Source of the DNA: Berberis thunbergii
Lineage: Eukaryota; Streptophyta; Magnoliopsida; Ranunculales; Berberidaceae
Assembly: GCA_003290165.1 (NCBI GenBank)
Contig: QNQO01005807.1
Location: forward strand, 1-64,000
DNA length: 64,000 bases
Reading direction: 5' to 3'
Under the pieces are notes generated by a model that saw only the letters and a program-made list of their open reading frames with translations, ran no database searches and was not told the origin of the DNA. Below are positions 54,155 through 64,000 of this stretch, in pieces. The position numbers were made by a program, and so were the translations under genes. How positions within the stretch are numbered: the stretch's first letter is position 1; each line of letters opens with the position of its first letter.

Positions 54155-54814
54155 GCCCTGATGTCCAGGCTGCCGCGGGTGTGGACGCAACTTCTGCTCC
54201 TTCTTCAACTAGACTTAACTCTTCCATTTCTGTACCCTTTTCTGATAAGGTGTGACATTGGTGTGCCTGTACTCTTTTTGTCTTTGACCATTAATGAAAA
54301 CAGTTTTATCAGTTCTGTATATGTTGTATATATTGCATGTTTTTTGTTTCGCCTTGTCGTTTTGCTTTAGCATAGGCTGGTTGAATCAATAGGATGTTGA
54401 CTGGTCTGTTTGTCGTAAAGAGCGTGACCACTTTGTGTTATGAATGACTCAGGGTCATTGCAGTGTAGTCATGTCTGGTAGTAAGCATGTTACGAACAAT
54501 TTAGTTGGGGGTTGAGTCATCCGAGCTGCGCCGTGTTCCCAAGGTAAGCTAATTGAGGGTTACCTTTCTTGTATGATCGGTTGGCTATAGCTGTTGCTGT
54601 GAATTAGTTGTGATGGTCGAGCGTGCGTGTCAGAGCGTTCGTGCTGAGTCAGGCGTTGTAAGCTCAGGTTGGCATCCTAAGTAGCTTTTATCTGGGCACT
54701 GGTCGTACGATATTTGTATCGGCGAGTAGCCTTCACTTAACATTAGAATGTCAGTCCGTTTGACCGTAAAGACGTTGACTCAGCTAGATTCATATTCGTG
54801 TCCATTGTTTTGAA
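54155..54814. other. Tat element internal region without recognised coding
   Basis: No motif recognised; it lies between the antisense ORF and the tandem repeats. Confidence 0.5.
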
Positions 54815-55700
54815 GGGAAACAGAGGTCATGTGGCGGGCTGCTTGAGGTCCCCACCTTCCGAATTGTTTATGTTCGATCCATGTGGACTACAGGTTCGAG
54901 AAGTAAAACTTTGGTGACCAGGCTGAAGAGCAGTGGTCTCATGGCAATCTGTCGTAATCAGTTCAGGACTGACTAGACTCCCACCTTCCAAATCATTTAT
55001 GTCCGAGCAGAGAAAACTACAGAATTGGGGAGTAAAGGTTTGGCAACCAGGCTGAAAAGTAGTGGTCCTGTGGCAAGCCGTTGAAATTAGTTCAAGACTG
55101 ATTAAACTCCGACATTTCAAACCATCTGCACCCTCCCCACGCGGTAGGGGCTATGAATTCAAGAGAGGTTGGGCAACCAGACTGAAAAGCAGTAGTCTCG
55201 TGGCAAGCCATCAGAATCAGTTCAGGACTGACTAAGCTCCCTCTATTCAAATTATCTACACTTGAGTACACCAAGCTACAATTTTTGGAGTTTTTCGGCG
55301 ACCACGCTGAAAAGCAGTGGTCCTGTGGAAAACCGTTGGAATCAGGTCGTGGCTGACTAGGCTTCCACCTTCTAGACTATCTACACACTTGTAGCGCGGG
55401 CTACAAGTCCAGGTTTGGTGATTTGGCGGCCACGCTGAAAAGCAGTAGTCCCGTGGCGAGCCGTCAGAATCAGTTCAGGACTGATTAGTCTCCCACATTC
55501 TAAACCATCCACACCCATGCAGTAGGGATTACAAGTTTGGGCTTTGATCAGAAGCTTTCATTGTTGGTCTTCACCAGCTAGGCTTACCTGATTAAATTCA
55601 GCAATTACTGACCGCGAGTGGGGCAGTGATCCTTGGCAAGTCATCGTCACCAGACATGGTAGCGCTGATTAGACTCCCAATTTCTAAACCGTCGATGTCC
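54815..55700. repeat. Tandem array, 125-130-bp monomers, in the Tat element
   Basis: The block GCTGAAAAGCAGTGGTC (or close) occurs at 54921, 55051, 55181, 55306 and 55434, so spacing is 130, 130, 125 and 128 bp. Monomers also share GTGGCAAGCCGT, AATCAGTTCAGGACTGACTA and TCTACACY-like parts. Partial, diverged monomers precede and follow (for example near 55625). Such arrays are a feature of Tat 3' regions. Confidence 0.93.
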
Positions 55701-57589
55701 GTGCTGAGCGGACTAGGTATCGGGATGAACCAAAAGCCCTCGTCACCAGTCTTGGTTGACTAAGCTTGCATGATTTGAATAGAGGTTTCGCCTGCTATGG
55801 GGCGTATGAACCTAATCCATCAACATGTTGCATGGAGTGGATGAAATTACTTTAAATTAGCTGGTGATCTGTAGGTATAATCCGTATATCAGAGTTGACT
55901 AGGATCTTTTTTACTTGTGCCAAGCATGTGACAGAGTGTTGTTTGAATAATAGGTTGAGCCCATGGGCATGCAGAGGAAAGGCTAGGGTTTCCTACATGG
56001 TGCGTTGTGTGTACGGCGTAGATTACACGGTGACATGCGTACGGCATAGGTTGTGTGACGGTTGAGTATCGATTACTCTCTCTCAATTGATGGGGTTGCG
56101 TGCAACGCCATTAATTGACTGACGTGGTCTATGCAGTTTCCTTGGGAGCCGTCGTCTTCCAGTTTCTCGTACGATATTCAGTGCTTGGCAGTTAATGCTT
56201 GAGTGCCCGCTTGGTAAACCATCATGTTTATATAATGGTGTTTTCCAATCGTTGTAGGCACTATATTTCGCAAAGCTTATCTTCTATAATGTCCTTGCTT
56301 GAAGAAGATGCTTTGGGTTTTCCAAATGCGGAGGAAAATGTTTTGGGTTTTCCAAAGGTTGAAGTTGAATCTTCGTCTCTAGAGTCTCCGAATGTTCTGA
56401 CATTTGCGCTGATCAGGCATAGAGATAGTTATTTTTATGCGTGGTCACTTGATATGGGTGGGTATGTAGTTGATCAGCTGAGGTCTCCTAATTTCTTCTC
56501 ATATTGCAGAGAAATAGTTCGGATTCTCTCCAAAGGGAAGAGTCTATCTTTTATGTGTAGGTACCTTAGCATTGTTTCTGAATGTTTGATCTTAGATATA
56601 GCATATGCATCCTAGTCCGTGGTGGCCGCCTCTGCCACTTCTCGATTAACCCCATCGTCTGGCTTTGTACTGGAATTCGAGACCTCGAGATGAAGAGGAG
56701 TTGGACATGGTCCATGGATTGGGCCATTGATTCCTGGATGTCCTTCTCATCCCCGTAGCCGAAAAGTGCACCCTACCTGTGTCGACCTAATACTTGTCAC
56801 AGGTTCACCGTTTCGATGGATTGAGCCTGTGAGCTGGCCGTATCTGGCAGTTGCTTGTTGCGGGACTCTCGATTGCCGATTTTGCACCCCTGCATACCAT
56901 ATTTGATGGTGGCGTTTGATGGAATGTTCTTTCGCTTGTGGGTAGCTTGCCCCAGACTGTTCGTGTTGCTTAAGTGGTCGGACAGTTTAAGCAAGTCCTT
57001 ACTCCATGTTAATCAGATACCTACAGTATGTAGTCTTTTGTATCTACCTCAGGGCATTCGTAATATGTAGTTTTTTGTATATGCCTCAAGGTGTTTGTTG
57101 TTATATCTTTCCGATAATCAATAGAGTTTGTTTTTCGTGATTCTTTTTTTATTTCTTAAATGATTGAAAATCACATAAGTCTTTTAAAAACTAAAACTCA
57201 ATAATGACTATGGAAAATGAAACAAACAACTTAAAGCAAACTAACTGATGACGGAGAGACATTGATCCTAGCCTTGAAGTGGATTCGGGTTGCTTTCGCG
57301 GATCATTCGATGGACTGTTGGCGTTACATAGGCTACTGAAGAGTAAACCTTGCAGAAGGGCGGATCTTCTCGCCGATGGAATGTCGGGGGGATGTGTTCC
57401 CACTTGCCAAAGCCTTTTCAACTCGCTGGGAGGAAGAGCTTGTTGCTCCTATACTGCATGAAAGTGATGTCTCTACCGTCTTTTGGCCTTGCACTGGGTC
57501 AGGCTGTTTTGCATGATGTAGCTGAATTTGAGCACTCTATCTATTTCAGTGTGGCATAGTGGCAGCCTCGTGCCGTAAATTGGTCTTCA
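55701..57589. other. Tat element internal region, mostly unassigned
   Basis: Apart from the plus-strand ORF at 56199-56615, nothing was recognised. In particular the RT, RNase H and integrase motifs (YIDD/YVDD, HHCC, DDE) expected between protease and the 3' repeats were not seen on the minus strand. Confidence 0.6.
56199..56615 (+). CDS. Unrecognised 138-residue open frame in the Tat element
   Basis: An open frame with a repeated motif (DALGFPNAEENVLGFPKVEV) followed by a hydrophobic and aromatic region (FYAWSLDMGGYVVDQ). A later ATG in it (MSLLEEDALGF) would give about 110 residues. I recognise no family. It is on the same strand as the antisense ORF and might be a further piece of it or captured sequence. 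It may equally be non-coding. Confidence 0.3.
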   Translation: MSARLVNHHVYIMVFSNRCRHYISQSLSSIMSLLEEDALGFPNAEENVLGFPKVEVESSSLESPNVLTFALIRHRDSYFYAWSLDMGGYVVDQLRSPNFFSYCREIVRILSKGKSLSFMCRYLSIVSECLILDIAYAS

Positions 57590-58090
57590 CGTATTGTTCA
57601 TTCGGAATGGTTAGCAGTATACTTGACACACTGGTGAAGGGTGGAGACCACTACTTCCATCTGGTGGAGCCAAGGTCTTCCCAAGATGAGATTGTAGGAT
57701 GACGGTGCGTCTACCACCATGAAGTCCAGAAATAGAACTTTCCTAAGCTGCAGCTCTCCTGCTACCGTAGCCAACTTCATCTTTCCAATGGGAAATCACT
57801 TCAATTTACCTACCGAATCTGATCAACGAGTGTTCCGAAGATGTCAGGTTTTCCTTCTTGAGGTCCATGCTGTGAAACACATTGTAGAACAGAACGTTAA
57901 GTGAACTTCCTATGTCAACCAGAGCTCTTTTTACTTTCCACATTGCTATAGAGACCGAGATGACTAAAGCATTGTTGTGTAGTGCTCGGACTCCTTCGAG
58001 GTCCTTGTCCATAAAGGTCAAGGTGAGAATGGGGCTCTGAACCCGTGAGTGGCAGATGTGTCTTTCCTCATTCGTAGATTGTGTCTGCAT
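57590..58090 (-). pseudogene. Tat protease-like region
   Basis: 58090-57806 reads LTFMDKDLEGVRALHNNALV then KRALVDIGSSLNVLFYNVF, where DIGSS stands at the retropepsin active site (DNGSS in related Tat copies). After a shift, 57780-57600 reads FMVVDAPSSYNLILGRPWLH then VVSTLHQCVKY, the end of the protease domain. One frameshift near 57800 splits it. The same blocks are visible in poorer form at 48930-49250. Confidence 0.85.
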
Positions 58091-58270
58091 ATCCAGTAGT
58101 GTCCGCTTGCGGGACCTGTATGACTGGTCTTCATTTGGTCCAACTCCATAAAAGACGTAGATTATCCCTGAAATCGCCTTCTCTATTTCTTTAAGTGATT
58201 CCCCCTGTCCTTTGTCTGTTCCGTTGGTTTCTTAGACTTCAGAAAACTCTTTCAGTTTGCCTTCGAGGAT

Positions 58271-59520
58271 CTAGTACTCAACTTCATACCTCAAACTCTT
58301 GCAGTCGTTGGTGTTATGGCCGTCCTCCTTGTGGTAAGCGCAATATTTGAAGTTGTCACGCTTGGAGGGGTTTTCACGTGTCTTTAGCGGCCACTTTAGT
58401 TCCTCCCAGCTTTTCATGGAGTTAAGTACGTCTGACAGGCTAGTGCTTAGGGGTGTCACGGCTCTGGATCCAACGTAGTTGGATGATTTCTTTGGCCTGG
58501 GCCGACTAGGGTTTGGCCTATTGTCATTGCGGTTCCTTTTGCTTCGTTCCTCGCCCTCACGATTTTTTCCCTCCTTCTTGTCCCTAAGAGATGAGGGCTT
58601 CCTGTAGCTTTCAGTTTCCTTTTTAGCAGTCCTTGACTCCTCTAGGGTGATGTGTTTCTGGACGCTCTTGAGGAGTTTCGCCATGTCCAGAGAGGGCTCC
58701 AAGGTGAGGTCCTGGAATAGCTTTCCCTCTCTGATGCCCGCAGTGAAGGTCATCACGGTTGTATTGTCACTACACCTATCGATGAGGGTCAGCTCGTTGT
58801 TAAAGCGTGTGACATACTCTCGGAACGTCTCGTTGGACCTCTACCTTAGAGAAAGTATGTAGTGCAGGCCTTTTCTGAAACGCTGACTTCCGACAAAACG
58901 TGTTAGGAATTCCTTCACCAGTGTTTTGAATGAGTCGATTGACTTCGGTGGAAGGCTGTGGAACCATGTCAGCGTAGAGCTTTTTAGACTGATGGAAAAG
59001 GTTATGCACATGACGGACTCGGATCCTTCTTTGAGGGCCATTACGTGCTGGTAATGGCACAGATGATCGAAAGGATTGGTGGTCCCATTGTAGGAGTCGA
59101 GCTTCGGAGGAGTGAACTTCCTCGGAAGGACCTCGTTCATTATTTGGACCACAAATGGTGGGACGGGGAGGCGATATAGTACGTCTGGATCATGCGCCCT
59201 TCTGTGAAGGGTGTTCCAAGGCCAAGTCTCTCTGTCCTTGCAGTGAGCACAACCTCCCTTAGTCCAATGAGAATTAGTGGGGGTCTAGCTTTTCTGCACT
59301 TGCTCCCTATCATCTTCTCAAGGTGGAGGTCCATGCTGCTCTTTGTCTCTATTAGCAGGTGGTGGATTTTGTCGCGTAAGAGTTTCCACCGCCTTGGCGT
59401 GGGAGTGTGAGTTGGTTTCCCATGCACAACAAGAATTGCTAAATGAGGTGGTATAGGGACAACCTGAGCGTTGGACATGTCTCCTGATTCTTCATTGTTG
59501 TGTGACCTGGTGATCACCAT
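58271..59520 (-). pseudogene. Tat gag, frameshifted
   Basis: Starts at 59520 (MVITRSHNNEESGD). The capsid part at 59152-58841 reads LPRKFTPPKLDSYNGTTNPF then TLTWFHSLPPKSIDSFKTLV. After a stop or shift near 58840, 58756-58271 continues with FTAGIREGKLFQDLTLEPSL, a basic linker rich in Arg/Lys/Asn, and a zinc-finger-like YCAYHKEDGHNTNDCKSL. This is the gag_2-type capsid of Tat/Athila elements. Two breaks disrupt it, but the pieces are long, so decay is limited. Confidence 0.88.
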
Positions 59521-59574
59521 CTCTGGGTTTTGAAGGAGACGACAATTACTGTAAAGTTATGAACTATGTCCTCC

Positions 59575-59592
59575 CCTCGGACGGTGCCAAAC
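59575..59592 (-). other. Primer binding site region of the Tat element
   Basis: Directly inside the 5' LTR the minus strand reads TTTGGCACCGTCCG, close to the TTTGGCGCCGTC sequence at this place in Tat/Athila elements. The priming tRNA was not assigned. Confidence 0.65.
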
Positions 59593-60197
59593 TGATGTAG
59601 TTTTTTTCGTTTCCTGCTTTGACTTAATCCCGCTGACCTGCACAAGTAACGCACGTGAGCCACTAACCACAGTGGAGTGACCGATGACACTTCGATGCTA
59701 AAGTCAGACATGGCTCTGAGGAAGATGTAATGTTGTAACAAGGAACTTGTAGCGAACCTTAGCTTACAAACCTCATGTCTTATTTATAGTGCAAGGAGTT
59801 CTGGACCAGACCATCGTAGACGTAGTTTAGGAATGGGATCTTCGTGGAAATCCCTCCCTAATTAGGATTCGTGCTATAGGAGGGAAATTTCCTCCAGCTC
59901 CGTGTTCCTAGATACGCGAGAGATAGTTCCAAAACTAAGAACAATCCGTAGAACGGAATTTCCCTATGTGGAAGATACTTTGGTGTTTGCTTCCTAGTTG
60001 GAAGCAGAGAGCATCTATAGTTGCCTGTTTGAAGCTGATCCTCGAGATACTTGCCTAAAAATAACTTACGAATATTGAGGATAGTTGTGAGACGTGTGGG
60101 CTGGATCAGTGTTGGGCTGAAGCTTGAAGCCGTAATTCCTCGAGATAATCATGACACGTGTACGTCTCCAGGGTGTGATTGTTTTTATATATCATCA
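59593..60197 (-). repeat. 5' LTR of the Tat element
   Basis: 605 bp, TGATGTAGT... to ...ATATATCATCA, followed by duplication ATATC. It has lost about 80 bp that the 3' LTR and the LTR at 60942 retain (the segment with GGGCGGGCTTAAAACTGCTTG in the 3' copy). Confidence 0.9.
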
Positions 60198-60202
60198 ATA
60201 TC

Positions 60203-60405
60203 CAATGAGATTATAAAATCCAAAATTCAAATACAGTTGTTAATACTCAAATTAAAATAACCTTGCAACCATTACAAAATAAAATAATCTTGCAACAATT
60301 ACCAAAAGTAATACAAACATTTAAGATCAAAACCTTACTTTAGAGAGGTCAGGGTAGAAGAAGAAGTTGAGCTTTGTATCTGTTTCAAAACGTGGGGGCG
60401 GGGGG
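60203..60405. other. Continuation of the sequence interrupted by the Tat element; poly(G) run at its end
   Basis: AT-rich with TTGCAACNATTAC motifs like those left of the Tat element. It ends in an uninterrupted G-rich run (about 60393-60411) where the next Tat fragment begins. Confidence 0.5.
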
Positions 60406-60411
60406 GGGGGA

Positions 60412-61618
60412 TTTGTATTTCTCTTTTTTCTTCTTCGGGGGAGTGAACTTCCTAGGAAGGGCCTCATTCATTATCCGGTCCATAAATGGTGGGACGGGGA
60501 GACAATATAGTACGTCCGGATAATGTGCCCATCTGCAAAGGGGGTTCCAGGGCCGAGCCTCTATCATCTTCTGGCTCTCCTGCGATTGCTCCCTATCATC
60601 TTCTCAATGCGGAGGTCCATGTTGCTCTTTGTCTCTGTTAGCAGGTGGTGGATTCTGTCGCGTAAGAGTTTACACCGCCTTGGCAATCTACTGTATCAAG
60701 ATGCCAACACATCGATTCTAGGGTCCATGGTTACTGTCGTTGGCGTGGGAGCGTGGGTTGGTTGCCCGTGCACAACATAAACTGTTGAACGAGGTGGTAT
60801 AGGGACAACCTGAGCGTTGGACGTGTCCCCTGGTTCTTCGTTGTTGTGTGACCTGGTGGTCGCCATCTTTCTAGGTTTTGACAGGAGATGGCGATTAGTG
60901 TAAAGTTATGAAATATGTCGTCCCCACGGACAACACCAAACTGATGTTGTCTTTTTCCATTTTCTGCTTTGACTTAATCCCGCCGACCTGCACAAGTAAC
61001 GCACGTGAGCCACAGACCACTGTGGGGTGGCCGATGACACTCCGATGCTAAAGTCAGACAGGGCTCTGAGGAAGGTGTAATGCTGTAACAGGAAACTTGT
61101 AGCATACCTTAGCTTACAAACCTCATGTCTTATTTATAGTGTAAGGAATTATGGTTCTACCAGGCCATCGTAGGCGTAGTTAAGGAATGAGATCTTCGTG
61201 GAGATCACTCCCTAATTAGGAGTCGTGTTGTAGGAGGGAAGTTCCCTGTAGCTCCGTGCTCCTAGATACGTGAGAGATAGTTCTCAATCCAAGAACAATC
61301 TGTAGAAGGGAGTTTCCCTATGTGAAAGATACTTTGGTGTTTGCTTCTTAGTTGGAAGCAGAGAGCAGTTGTAGTTGCTCGTCCGAAGCTTATCCTCGAG
61401 ATACTTGCCTGAAGAGGGCTTACGGGTATTGAGGATAGTTGTGAGACGTGTGGACCTAGAATGTTGTGAGAGTTTGGGTTCGCTGGTGGACCGCACTTGG
61501 GTGGACTTAGAACTGCTTGAGCCGGATCAGTGTTGGGCTGAAGCTTGAAACTGTAATTCCTTGAGATTATCATGACACGTGTACGGTTCCGGGGTGTGAC
61601 CAATTTTATATATCATCA
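60412..61618 (-). mobile_element. Second Tat copy: gag start and 5' LTR only
   Basis: 60880-60430 is the gag N-terminus of the same family, with MATTRSHNNEEPGD-type and later IMNEALPRKFTPPK wording and internal deletions. The LTR is 60942-61618 (677 bp, TGATGTTGTC... to ...ATATATCATCA), with TTTGGTGTTGTCC as the decayed primer-site region beside it. The element is cut off at the G-rich run near 60411. No target duplication was found. Confidence 0.8.
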
Positions 61619-62035
61619 TGAGCATTGTTACGTCCCCAACAAATGTCTTCATTGAAATATGCATTATTGTTTGGAAAAAGATATACAAAGAGTTGCAACA
61701 AAACATGATTATTGATAGTGTTAGTACGTAGAGAGTCAGAGTTGTCCGGAAAGATAAGAAAATTTCCAGGAACTTTATGAAATCCTTGACCAGTCTAATA
61801 CATGAAAAACAGACCATTGAATTTTTAATTGAAGGATGTACATTCACAAAGCCTTGGTCATATAGTTTTTACTCAACCCAAGTATAGAATGGTGGAGGAT
61901 ATCCAAACCTAACCCGTCAAAGTATAGTACCTATCCAACCCAATTATATAATAAGCTAGCTTTTATAGTTTATAGTTCTATACCATTGATGGTAATGTAC
62001 TCCATCTTTGGTCATAAAAATTGATGCAAACTTGT
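61619..62035. other. Intergenic DNA between Tat copies
   Basis: No recognised feature. Confidence 0.45.
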
Positions 62036-62672
62036 TGACCTGCACAAGGAACGGACGTGAGCCACAGACCATCGTTGTGGTGGCCAATGACACTTCGATG
62101 CTAAAGTCAGATAGGGATTTGAGGAAGGCGTAATGTTGTAAACAGAAAATTTGTAGCGTACCTTAGCTTACCAACCATGTCTTATTTATAGTGCAGAAGT
62201 CCTGGTTTAACCAAGCCATCGATGGCGTAGTTTAGGGAAGAAGATTTGCGTGAATATCCTTATCTAATTAGGAGTCGTGTTGTAGAGGAAAGTTTTCCTG
62301 TTAGCCATGTGCTCCTAGATATGCAGGAGATAGTTCACGTTCCGAGAGTATTCTATAGGTAGACGTCTCCATATGTGATACATACTCAAGATTTTACTTC
62401 CTAGTTGGAAGCGAAAAAGGTATTGTAATTGCTCGTCCGAAGATGATCCTCGAGATACTTACCTTAGCAGGGCTTCCAGGTATTAAGGATAGTTGTGAGA
62501 CATGTGGGCTCAACAGGCTGTGAGAATTAGAGTTTGTCTGGCAGACTGCATTGGACGAGCTTAGAACCACTTGGGCCGGATTAGTGTTGGACTAACGCTA
62601 AGGCCTGGTATTCCTCGAGATCATCATGACACGTGTACAACGCAAAATTGAAACCATTTTGGTGTATCCTCA
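62036..62672 (-). repeat. Third Tat copy: 3' LTR, truncated at its outer end
   Basis: From GACCTGCACAAGG to GTGTATCCTCA it follows the other Tat LTRs, but the first about 50 bp (TGATGTAGTC...) are missing. It is followed by the purine tract (minus strand CTCGAGGGGAGTAGC) and internal sequence running off the window to the right. Confidence 0.82.
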
Positions 62673-62936
62673 GCTACTCCCCTCGAGTTACTGGGCCATC
62701 ACATCATTTCGCTAAGTCACTTCTTGAAAAGATACGTCGCACATGATGATTAAGTCTGAATCGTTGCTTGAGTCGCACGCTTCATTAATTGAATGTGTGC
62801 CGGTTCAGTGGAAAAGATGCGGGAATCTCATCTCTATTTAGGTAATCCTTTGTGCAGAGACTGACTCTTCTATTTTCTTGCTTTTAGAGATTTTGTTATG
62901 TTCATCTTCTGATTGAAAAGATTGTTCATTTTTTTC

Positions 62937-63870
62937 ATGGCTCTTCAAAACCATCTTGATGACGCGACTTTGGCCAAAGGCCTTGAGTTCTCGAAGACAG
63001 GTTGCTTTCTGAATCGGGCCTTGCTGATATCTGGACGAAGTTCGGGGTCCTTGAGGACCTGCCATTATATGCTTTGAATGATGATCAGACGCCAATGTTG
63101 CCGTCGACAGAGTTCTTTTGCTTGCACCGCGGGATGCTTCAAACTGGAGCTTGTTTTCCTATTCTGGATGTGATTTGGGACTTTTTGAACTTCCTTGGAA
63201 TTTCTCAGGCCCAATTGGTGCCTAATGAGTACAAGATCGTTCTTTTCATTTTGATTATGGGGAAGGAAGTTGGCGTCTGCGTGACTCCGCGGGTGATCCA
63301 GTTGCTGACTTCTCCTCGATTGAACGATCACGTTCTGTAAAATGATGTCCCCAACTTGCTTTGAGAATTTGTCTGATGACTTACAGTCCTAGCAGGAGTA
63401 TTGCTTTTTGGCTCCTGCGAATTAAAAGTACTTTCAGTTTAAGGGATGTCCGCTCGAACGAGAGTTCAAGCCACTTCGTAAGTATAGTTTTTTCTTTCGG
63501 TTCCGTTGCACTTGATTGTATGCTAATTGTTGTTCATGTTTCCTTGCATGAGGGTTTCCCACTACCCCTCTTACCCTAGAGGAGCGAAACACTATGGACA
63601 AATTTCGCGACTTGCCAATGAAAAATGTGGTGGAGGTCATATGTGTTCCCAACTTTATTCGCAGTGGGTTGTGGGACAACTGACATGAGGTCCCCAATCT
63701 TTACGGATCGTCGCGAGTTAAGTCTAAAGGTGGGGCCCCTTCTACGAAGAGAAAAGCCCCCATAGTTAAAGCTCTTGTCTCGTCTAACACGGAGGAAGTG
63801 TCCAAGATGCTGACATCTTTTGTGAGTTCGAAGAAGTCTCGTGTTAGAACTGAGTCGTCTTCAAAATGAT
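62937..63870 (+). pseudogene. Third Tat copy: antisense ORF
   Basis: Begins MALQNHLDDATLAKGLEFSK, shifts frame near 62998, and continues 63002-63340 with LYALNDDQTPMLPSTEFFCL, NFLGISQAQLVPNEYKIVLF and VTPRVIQLLTSPRL. A GTAAGTATAG donor near 63479 matches the intron position of the copy at 52543. The next exon-like part (63545-63870) is shifted and Ser/Lys-rich. Shared structure in two copies argues that the antisense gene was once real. Confidence 0.72.
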
Positions 63871-64000
63871 CGGCTCTAGCAAGTGAAGAACGTGAGCCCG
63901 ATCGACGCGCCAGGGCGCAGGTTGATGTATCTGGTTGGGATAGGGACCACCTACAATCAACAGGGTTTGAAGATGTATTGAATCTTAGTGCCGCGCAAGC

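Larger units (their letters stand above)
51602..60197 (-). mobile_element. Tat-type Ty3/gypsy element with gag, protease, antisense ORF and 3' tandem repeats, lacking polymerase
   Basis: The LTRs are 51602-52288 and 59593-60197, flanked by ATATC (51597-51601 and 60198-60202). Inside the right LTR the minus strand reads TTTGGCACCGTCC, the primer-site region typical of Tat elements. Inside the left LTR it reads ACTCGGGGGAGTAGC, the purine tract. From the 5' end come gag (59520-58271), a protease-like region (58090-57600), unassigned sequence, 125-130-bp tandem repeats (54815-55560), and a plus-strand (antisense) ORF (52543-54154) next to the 3' LTR. RT, RNase H and integrase are absent. Antisense ORFs and 3' tandem repeats are known from the Tat lineage (Grande, Retand, Ogre). 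It would depend on enzymes of related copies. Confidence 0.88.

Noticed and set aside
54827..55274. Minus-strand frames of 60-97 codons with repeated CHETTALQPG-like wording
   Set aside because: They are translations of the 125-130-bp tandem repeat, not a repeat protein with any other support.
57191..57559. Overlapping frames of 60-76 codons on both strands
   Set aside because: No known motif, overlapping each other in a degenerate Tat region; nothing favours either strand.
1..64000. CRISPR arrays, bacterial operons, rRNA or tRNA genes
   Set aside because: Tandem repeats here have long, diverging units without spacer structure, and the window is plant nuclear DNA. The tRNA-like matches are only the retrotransposon primer sites.

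Overview
This is a stretch of plant nuclear DNA, almost certainly from a eudicot with a large, repeat-rich genome. It has spliced genes with plant-type introns, a KH-domain gene that reads like Arabidopsis FLK, plant Ty3/gypsy lineages (a chromovirus and Tat-type elements), and CACTA, hAT, Mutator-like and PIF/Harbinger-like DNA transposons. A woody Ericales-like genome such as tea would fit, but that is only a guess.

Positions 1-14765 are one chromovirus-type gypsy element (element A, minus strand, running off the left edge). Two later insertions opened it up: an RTE-type LINE (463-2181, 16-bp target duplication) and a 9.57-kb CACTA element (2427-11998, 3-bp target duplication ATT). The CACTA element is the most remarkable object here. 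I see no transposase in it. It carries pieces of at least seven unrelated host genes, most with recognisable exon-intron structure: PARP1-type poly(ADP-ribose) polymerase, an NS1BP-like Kelch protein, a DUF1338 (2-oxoadipate dioxygenase/decarboxylase) enzyme, an Argonaute PIWI exon, a MYR/PHR-type GARP transcription factor, RRP36, and ribosomal protein L11. There are also two exon-like blocks I cannot name. All recognised pieces lie on the minus strand except the GARP factor.

Positions 14766-20800 are intergenic. They hold an 82-bp tandem repeat, a broken MUSTANG-type domesticated Mutator transposase gene, an 867-bp hAT element with a perfect 8-bp duplication, a 200-bp foldback MITE and a fragment of a second hAT family.

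Positions about 20800-39240 are the one apparently genuine host gene, an FLK-like triple-KH RNA-binding protein on the minus strand. It has six coding exons and an upstream non-coding exon over about 18 kb. Its introns hold L1 LINE fragments, an RTE tail, a Mutator-like element, a 2.7-kb PIF/Harbinger-like element containing an L1 fragment, and a 702-bp tandem duplication. The last exon has a one-base problem in a homopolymer, so the conserved tyrosine/glycine-rich C-terminus is read out of frame.

Positions 39480-45087 are a second, structurally complete copy of the gypsy family (element B, duplication ATTGT), inserted about 240 bp upstream of the FLK-like leader exon. It serves as the empty-site reference for the insertions in element A.

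Positions 45088-64000 are a transposon graveyard: a 975-bp hAT with a minisatellite core, a MULE transposase remnant, a degraded Tat gypsy remnant, a structurally complete Tat-type element (51602-60197, duplication ATATC) that lost its polymerase but kept gag, protease, an antisense ORF and 3' tandem repeats, and parts of two more Tat elements. I saw no tRNA or rRNA genes and no CRISPR.
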